From Bacteroidales bacterium (lineage in GTDB: Bacteria > Bacteroidota > Bacteroidia > Bacteroidales > UBA3663): DNA of 10,501 nucleotides. Positions within the stretch are counted from its first letter, which is position 1; each line of letters begins with the position of its first letter. Positions 6,523 to 10,501 of the stretch are shown piece by piece. Both the position numbers and the translations under genes were made by a program. The stretch covers positions 1-10,501 of the forward strand of contig SFEH01000125.1 of assembly GCA_004557315.1 (NCBI GenBank), in the 5' to 3' direction. The notes beneath the pieces were generated by a model. That model was not told the origin of the DNA. It did no database searches and was given only the letters and a program-made list of their open reading frames with translations.

Positions 6523-8772
6523 CTATACGCTTTCCCTGATCTCCACATCCATCCCCATCTTGTTGATGACAGTGTAGGTCAGGGAATTTGTCTTAGGCGT
6601 ATTGCCCTGAACCACAAACATCATGAAGTCGCTGCTTCGCCTCACGATTCTGTAGCCTTCAGCATTTGCCTTCTCCCTCCTGTAGAGCCTGTTTCCGATG
6701 GCGCAAAGCCTTCCGTCGGCCTTTATCTCCCAGTTCCTGTAGGGGATGTAACGCTCGTGGAAGATATTGCGCACAAACACCATGTCGCCATCATGGAGCA
6801 GCTCCACGAAGCCCCTACGCCTCAGTATCGGGCGATGCATGTAATAGAAGCCCGACTCCTTGTCAGCCCAAACCTCCTTGCGATTACCTTGTTCCTCGAA
6901 ACACACACGGTAGAACTCGCCATCCTTCTCCACCGTGGCCTTGTGATCCTTCTGCCATTCGCTTGTTGTGAAGTCCTTGTCTATGAAATGATACTTCACC
7001 TTCTCCACGGCCATCAGCCATTCCTCCTTCTTCCTTTCGCATACATCCAAGAAAGCCTGCCAGCCTCCAGCCTCATTCTCGCTGACGAGCGGATTGTCGA
7101 GGTCTTGCTGAAAGTATGTCTCGCCAGCCTCGTCCATGTAGATGCGCATGTCGTTGTACATCACTTCCTGCAGCTTATACACCTTATCAGGATTGCTCAA
7201 TGACACATACATCATCTTCCACGACAACCCATCGCCAGTCTGGGTCTCCAGTGCCTTCACATTGATACCATGGTTCGCATCTATCCACTTGCTGCTGATT
7301 CTCGGATAGTAGGTCTCACTGTCGGCCGTCACCATCTCCATGCCACGGTACTCAATCACCCTCGGATGCCGTTCGAATTCAATCCCAGTCACAGAGTCCA
7401 TGCACACCCACGTCTTGCCCTTCTTCTTCCTAATGAAGCCATCGCTCACAGTGTTCACAAACCGAGCCGCCAGTTCGTCATGCCTGACGATACGCACCAC
7501 CTCCCTGTCCTCATCCGTATCGCCCATAATGTCAGTAGGAGAGAAGCGCAGGACCCCCATAGCCTTGCTTTCATCGCCTATTGCCGCCATGTCATCCGCA
7601 TCGCCCAGGAAATATCCCTCCCAGTCACGGTCGGAGGTAGGCAGTCCGAATGTGCGATACAATCCAACATTATCGAGAATAATACAGCTAGTCTTGCCCT
7701 TATTCGGTCGCAATCCTCTTCCCACCATCTGCAAGTACTTAGCCAGCGACAAGGTAGGACGCGCAATCTGTATGAACTCCACATCCGGACAGTCAAAGCC
7801 CTCAGAAAAAAGATCCACGCTCACCAGCACCTGAATATCCCCGTTACTATTATGGTTAAGGTTAAGGTTGTATTTAAATCCCTTTATCATCTCCTTTCGC
7901 ACATCAGCAGGTGTTTTTGAACTAATAGCCTGTGCCTTAACACCCTGGCTGCGATAGAACTCAGCAATATGTTCCGCATGAGCAATGTCGATAGCATATA
8001 CGATACCCTTCTTGTCGAAGGCATACTTCTCGAAAGTCTCAAACAGCCGCTCGATACTCGGACGCACATCGAGCTTGTCGCGCAACTCCTTAACCTGATA
8101 GTCGCCATCCGCCCCACGCTTCTTCATCCTGTCGATCACCTGCTGCTGCTCGCTATCTGGACGGATCGAGTAGTAGTCGAATGTAGCGAGCCAGCCCTCA
8201 GCCACGAACCTCCGCATATTCCACGACATCACCAACACATCAAACAGGTCGGAGAAGCCTTCTCCGCTCATGCGGTAAGGAGTGGCTGTCAGTCCAAGGA
8301 ATCGTGCCTCCGGCCAAGCCTCCCACAGCATCCTGTAAGTCTTTGCCACAGCATGGTGAGCCTCATCAATAATAACCAGCGAAGGCGAAAGCATAGAGCC
8401 AAAAGAAGAGCCCTTAGCGTTGAGCTTATTGCAACAGATCTCTCCAATCACCCTTGCCAACGTCTGCACCGAAGCCACCATCACCGCCTTCCTCGTCTTC
8501 GGCCATCTGCCCCCCGCAATCACGCCATAGTCAATGCCATGGCGCGTCAAAAACTCGTCAGTCTGCTCAATAAGCTCAATGCGGTGAGCCACAATCAGCA
8601 CCCTGCACCCATCATCCCTGGAGTCTGTGATACAGTTAAGTTGTCTCTTCACCAACTCTGCGAGCACGACAGTCTTGCCGGTGCCCGTTGGCATCTGCAT
8701 CATCACGCTCCGCTCTTTCTTCAGCGCGTCCTCCACCTTACCGCATATCTCTGTCTGGTAGTCTCTCAGCAT
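6523..8772 (-). CDS. SF2 DEAH-box helicase with novel C-terminal region
   Basis: A 749-residue superfamily 2 helicase-type ATPase (COG1061-like). The first ~390 residues carry all core motifs: LRDYQTEI at 2-9, Walker A PTGTGKT at 28-34, IIDEAHH at 134-140, LTATPYR at 161-167, IVYAIDIAHAEHI from 257, SEGFDCPDV at 323-331 and QMVGRGLRP at 348-356. A short Asn/Leu-rich insert (YNLNLNHNSN, 301-310) precedes motif V. Residues about 390-749 have no enzyme motif that I recognise. They contain segments that align by eye with the flanking WG proteins: VCMDSVTGIEFERHP (456-470), VYKLQEVMYNDMRIYMDEAG (531-550), VWADKESGFYYMHRP (634-648) and a WG-like WEIKADGRLCAIGNRLYRR (681-699). It starts 37 bp after the right WG gene, so both are probably co-transcribed. 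Whether it acts on DNA or RNA is unknown. Confidence 0.92.
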   Translation of the reverse strand: MLRDYQTEICGKVEDALKKERSVMMQMPTGTGKTVVLAELVKRQLNCITDSRDDGCRVLIVAHRIELIEQTDEFLTRHGIDYGVIAGGRWPKTRKAVMVASVQTLARVIGEICCNKLNAKGSSFGSMLSPSLVIIDEAHHAVAKTYRMLWEAWPEARFLGLTATPYRMSGEGFSDLFDVLVMSWNMRRFVAEGWLATFDYYSIRPDSEQQQVIDRMKKRGADGDYQVKELRDKLDVRPSIERLFETFEKYAFDKKGIVYAIDIAHAEHIAEFYRSQGVKAQAISSKTPADVRKEMIKGFKYNLNLNHNSNGDIQVLVSVDLFSEGFDCPDVEFIQIARPTLSLAKYLQMVGRGLRPNKGKTSCIILDNVGLYRTFGLPTSDRDWEGYFLGDADDMAAIGDESKAMGVLRFSPTDIMGDTDEDREVVRIVRHDELAARFVNTVSDGFIRKKKGKTWVCMDSVTGIEFERHPRVIEYRGMEMVTADSETYYPRISSKWIDANHGINVKALETQTGDGLSWKMMYVSLSNPDKVYKLQEVMYNDMRIYMDEAGETYFQQDLDNPLVSENEAGGWQAFLDVCERKKEEWLMAVEKVKYHFIDKDFTTSEWQKDHKATVEKDGEFYRVCFEEQGNRKEVWADKESGFYYMHRPILRRRGFVELLHDGDMVFVRNIFHERYIPYRNWEIKADGRLCAIGNRLYRREKANAEGYRIVRRSSDFMMFVVQGNTPKTNSLTYTVINKMGMDVEIRESV

Positions 8773-8792
8773 TTCTTTTTGTTTATAGCATT

Positions 8793-8829
8793 TCCCCCAG
8801 GCTCCTCCATCAGTCCCCCAGCCTCTTCG
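8793..8829 (-). repeat. Imperfect 16-bp direct repeat at the WG gene 3' end
   Basis: Two 16-bp copies on the plus strand, 8793-8808 and 8814-8829, share 13 of 16 bases and both begin TCCCCCAG. One copy encodes the last residues of the right WG protein, the other lies just past its stop codon in the 37-bp gap before the helicase start. Confidence 0.5.
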
Positions 8830-9877
8830 TTATCACCTTCCCCTTGAAGACAGTCAGCTCCGCCGTCCCATCCTCATGAAGCACCACCTTCTCGTACCTG
8901 GGCTCTATCTCCACCCTGCCATCCATGGCCACCACGCCCCAGCAGCCGTATGTGGCTTCCATTACGCAATAGTGCCCTATAGGAGGCTCGATGGTGCGGT
9001 AGAGAGGTGGGACTGCAATTCGTCCTCCTACTCTCATGCCCCACTTGTCACCAATCATGATGGGCTCTGCATCTGTGAGATCCTTCAGTGCTTCACGTCT
9101 CTGCCGTTCCTTTTCTTCCCTTTCCCTTTTTCTCTCAGCCATGAATCTTGCCTCCGATTCCTTCTCAATGTCCTGCAGTTCCTTCTTCATCATGGCTCGT
9201 GCGGCTTCACTGTCCGTCTTTCCCAAGCTCTGCCTTGCTGTTTCGCCTGTTTCTGTGTCCTCTCTTACGTGGTAATGGTCTCCATTGTCATCCATCACTA
9301 CCACTGAGCCGTCCGCAAATTCTCTCAGTTTCCAATACAGGTTGTCCTCGTCACCCCTTATCTGGCAGCGTATGAAGACAGAGTATTTCTCTATCATCTT
9401 GTCTATGATACCTTTATCAGGAGTATCATGGCATGGTACCTCGATGTAAAGACCTCTCGGACCAATATCGATATGGTCGGGTTTACCCTTTACCTGATAG
9501 TATTGCTTGGTACGTGTGCACAAGTAGCCTCCTAAGTAGGCTATCTCAAAATCGCCATACCTTTCTATGGCAGGGAGGCTGGCGTAGGGGTGTCCCGACT
9601 TTATATCCACGTAATATATGGTGGGAATCCTATACGCCCCTTCATACCCGACGCCTTTCGTCAGCTGGTTCTGGAGGGCAGGGTTCCGCATTGCTTCCGC
9701 CACACTGGTCTTTACCTTCACAAACCCGTGCTCAGCAAACTCCATGTGCCTGCATTTTTCGATCCGCAGCAATATGCAGCCCTTCTCATCCACCACAGCA
9801 GCCTCGCCCGAATCAAGACAAACACACCTAAGCCGATCTTTGGTATCAAAGACCTTCATTATTTTGCTTTCTTCCAT
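8810..9877 (-). CDS. WG-repeat protein (right paralogue)
   Basis: A 355-residue protein if started at the ATG at 9877, chosen because MEESKIMKVFDTKD then lines up with the start of the left paralogue (MKKEIKEILDTKG). The frame stays open upstream to a GTG at 9937, and another ATG lies at 9883. There is no signal peptide or membrane helix. Order of parts: an N-terminal beta-rich section with YVDIKSGHPYASLP (89-102) and FEIAYLGGYLCTRTK (110-124); LYWKLREFADGSVVVMDDNG (180-199); a very charged coiled-coil-like helix (about 224-265, rich in E, R and K); then two WG repeats (DKWGMRVGGRIAVPPLY from 277 and GCWGVVAMDGRVEIEPRY from 311). The last 79 residues match the left paralogue at about 66 positions, the rest much less. 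The helicase follows 37 bp downstream. The function is unknown; a binding or scaffold role is inferred. Confidence 0.85.
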   Translation of the reverse strand: MEESKIMKVFDTKDRLRCVCLDSGEAAVVDEKGCILLRIEKCRHMEFAEHGFVKVKTSVAEAMRNPALQNQLTKGVGYEGAYRIPTIYYVDIKSGHPYASLPAIERYGDFEIAYLGGYLCTRTKQYYQVKGKPDHIDIGPRGLYIEVPCHDTPDKGIIDKMIEKYSVFIRCQIRGDEDNLYWKLREFADGSVVVMDDNGDHYHVREDTETGETARQSLGKTDSEAARAMMKKELQDIEKESEARFMAERKREREEKERQRREALKDLTDAEPIMIGDKWGMRVGGRIAVPPLYRTIEPPIGHYCVMEATYGCWGVVAMDGRVEIEPRYEKVVLHEDGTAELTVFKGKVITKRLGD

Positions 9878-9978
9878 TATCATTAAGAATTTAGTACTTG
9901 CACATCGTTTTTTGATTATTTCCTTGGATCTTGTCACTTTTCGGTGAATTATTTCTTTTTATGTAACTAAACTAAGAA

Positions 9979-10010
9979 TTTACACAAAGGTGAGGACACC
10001 TTCGTGTAAA
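9979..10010 (-). terminator. 14-bp stem-loop, likely terminator of the small membrane gene
   Basis: On the minus strand TTTACACGAAGGTG, the loop TCCT and CACCTTTGTGTAAA form a 14-bp stem with one G.U pair; read on the plus strand the same position is an A/C mismatch. This strand bias suggests selection for a leftward RNA hairpin. It is followed by a T-rich, but not pure T, stretch (TTCTTAGTTTAG). It would end the transcript of the two genes to the right and isolate the WG-helicase group. Confidence 0.6.
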
Positions 10011-10013
10011 TCG

Positions 10014-10069
10014 GTAATCAGTAATCAGTAATCAGTAATCAGTAATCAGTAATCAATAATCAGCAATCA
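10014..10069. repeat. 7-bp tandem repeat array, 8 units
   Basis: Six exact GTAATCA units (10014-10055) are followed by two variants, ATAATCA and GCAATCA (10056-10069). On the minus strand each unit begins TGA, and the first unit supplies the stop codon of the small membrane protein (10067-10069). The array fills the space between that stop and the stem-loop at 9979-10010. Confidence 0.9.
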
Positions 10070-10300
10070 ATTATTTTCCGATGAAGAGACCTCGGCAGTG
10101 AAGTCACCTTTAGTCACCTTGATGTTCTTGCCGTTCTTGGCGGCATCAATAATGGCGGGCAATTGGGCAAGAACACCGAACATCAGCAGTTCGCCTACGG
10201 CAGTCAGGACGCTGCCATCGATGATGCCCATTGGCGGAAGCAAGAAGCCTCCTATGATGAGCATGAGGCTAATTGCAAAAGTCAGGTAGAAGATTTTCAT
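10067..10300 (-). CDS. Small two-helix membrane protein, hypothetical
   Basis: A 77-residue protein with two predicted membrane helices: YLTFAISLMLIIGGFLLPP (about 5-23) and VLTAVGELLMFGVLAQLPAI (about 31-50). A short GIIDGS turn lies between them, and a charged, soluble tail follows (KNGKNIKVTKGDFTAEVSSSENN). The size and two-helix hairpin resemble phage holins or small toxin-like membrane proteins, but there is no diagnostic motif. It starts 11 bp after the stop of the upstream gene, so the two are almost certainly co-transcribed. Its stop codon is the first unit of the heptamer array. Confidence 0.75.
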   Translation of the reverse strand: MKIFYLTFAISLMLIIGGFLLPPMGIIDGSVLTAVGELLMFGVLAQLPAIIDAAKNGKNIKVTKGDFTAEVSSSENN

Positions 10301-10311
10301 AGCGATGAGTT

Positions 10312-10501
10312 TTACTCGTATTCACTGCCGCCTGCTGAATCACTGCCGTCTTCAGCGCCGCCGGAGCCCGAATCAGTGCCGCCCGGAGGAGTCTGCGAGC
10401 CCGAAGTAGAACCGCTGCCCGAAGTTCCGTTGCTCACCACACCCGTTCCGTCAGGCTGGAGGAAGACGGTGCTGACACCACCGTAGCTCTTGCAGGCCTC
10501 G
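10312..10501 (-). CDS. C-terminal end of a Gly/Ser-rich protein (partial)
   Basis: The minus-strand frame is open from the right edge to the TAA at 10314-10312, giving 63 residues. It starts EACKSYGGVSTVFLQPDGTG and then becomes a low-complexity tail rich in Gly, Ser, Thr and Asp, ending SDSAGGSEYE. The first ~25 residues look like the end of a folded domain; the rest is a flexible acidic tail. The close coupling (11 bp) to the small membrane gene supports it as real. I do not recognise the family; the start and most of the protein lie outside the window. Confidence 0.65.
   Translation of the reverse strand, partial: EACKSYGGVSTVFLQPDGTGVVSNGTSGSGSTSGSQTPPGGTDSGSGGAEDGSDSAGGSEYE

Noticed and set aside
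6282..6548. 88-codon minus-strand frame bridging helicase end, gap and WG start
   Set aside because: It overlaps two well-supported genes in another frame, has mixed composition and no visible motif, and lacks a start signal.
7969..8847. Long open frame on the plus strand opposite the helicase
   Set aside because: Shadow of the helicase gene, His/Leu/Ser-rich with no motif; all helicase motifs are on the minus strand.
9878..9937. Longer N-terminus of the right WG protein from the GTG at 9937
   Set aside because: The extra 20 residues have no counterpart in the left paralogue and need a rarer start codon; the ATG at 9877 fits the alignment.
9884..9982. 10-bp direct repeat TAAGAATTTA (9884-9893 and 9973-9982) as insertion target-site duplication
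   Set aside because: The copies are AT-rich, short and only 79 bp apart with no element between them; chance is likely, or at most a regulatory repeat.
10014..10069. CRISPR-like array
   Set aside because: The repeat unit is 7 bp with no spacers, and there are no cas genes, so it is a simple tandem repeat.

Overview
The window looks like part of a Bacteroidales chromosome (Bacteroides/Prevotella/Muribaculaceae type; genus not resolved). The evidence is a three-subunit 2-oxoacid:ferredoxin oxidoreductase of the anaerobe type, two good matches to the Bacteroidetes promoter (TTTG, 19-20 bp, TAnnTTTG), few Shine-Dalgarno sequences, and Lgt, Rpe, XseA and cytidylate kinase-like proteins.

Positions 1-5310 are housekeeping. 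The plus strand opens with the end of the VorB-type subunit, then the TPP-binding and gamma subunits, tightly packed as one operon. Convergent to it on the minus strand is a kinase-xseA pair, with the kinase first, closed by a compact hairpin/T-tract terminator at the xseA stop. A divergent promoter region (about 3660-3738) serves the kinase leftward and lgt-rpe rightward. A perfect 11-bp hairpin at the rpe stop separates this part from what follows.

Positions 5327-9877 are the unusual part. All genes are on the minus strand, read right to left: a WG-repeat protein (9877-8810), an SF2 DEAH-box helicase with a roughly 370-residue non-helicase C-terminus (8772-6523), then a 206-bp structured gap and a second WG-repeat protein (6316-5327). 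The two WG proteins are paralogues. They are nearly the same over the last ~79 residues and strongly diverged before that. By eye, the helicase C-terminus carries the same small beta-type modules as the WG proteins, including a WG-like repeat. The three genes therefore look like one functional unit in which nucleic-acid remodelling and WG-type scaffolds share a common module. Its function is unknown; an accessory role such as defence is possible, but nothing in the sequence proves it.

Positions 9938-10501 hold a terminator-like hairpin, an array of a 7-bp tandem repeat that begins in a stop codon, a small two-helix membrane protein, and the Gly/Ser-rich C-terminus of a gene running off the right edge. 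No tRNA, rRNA, CRISPR array, transposase or integrase was found.
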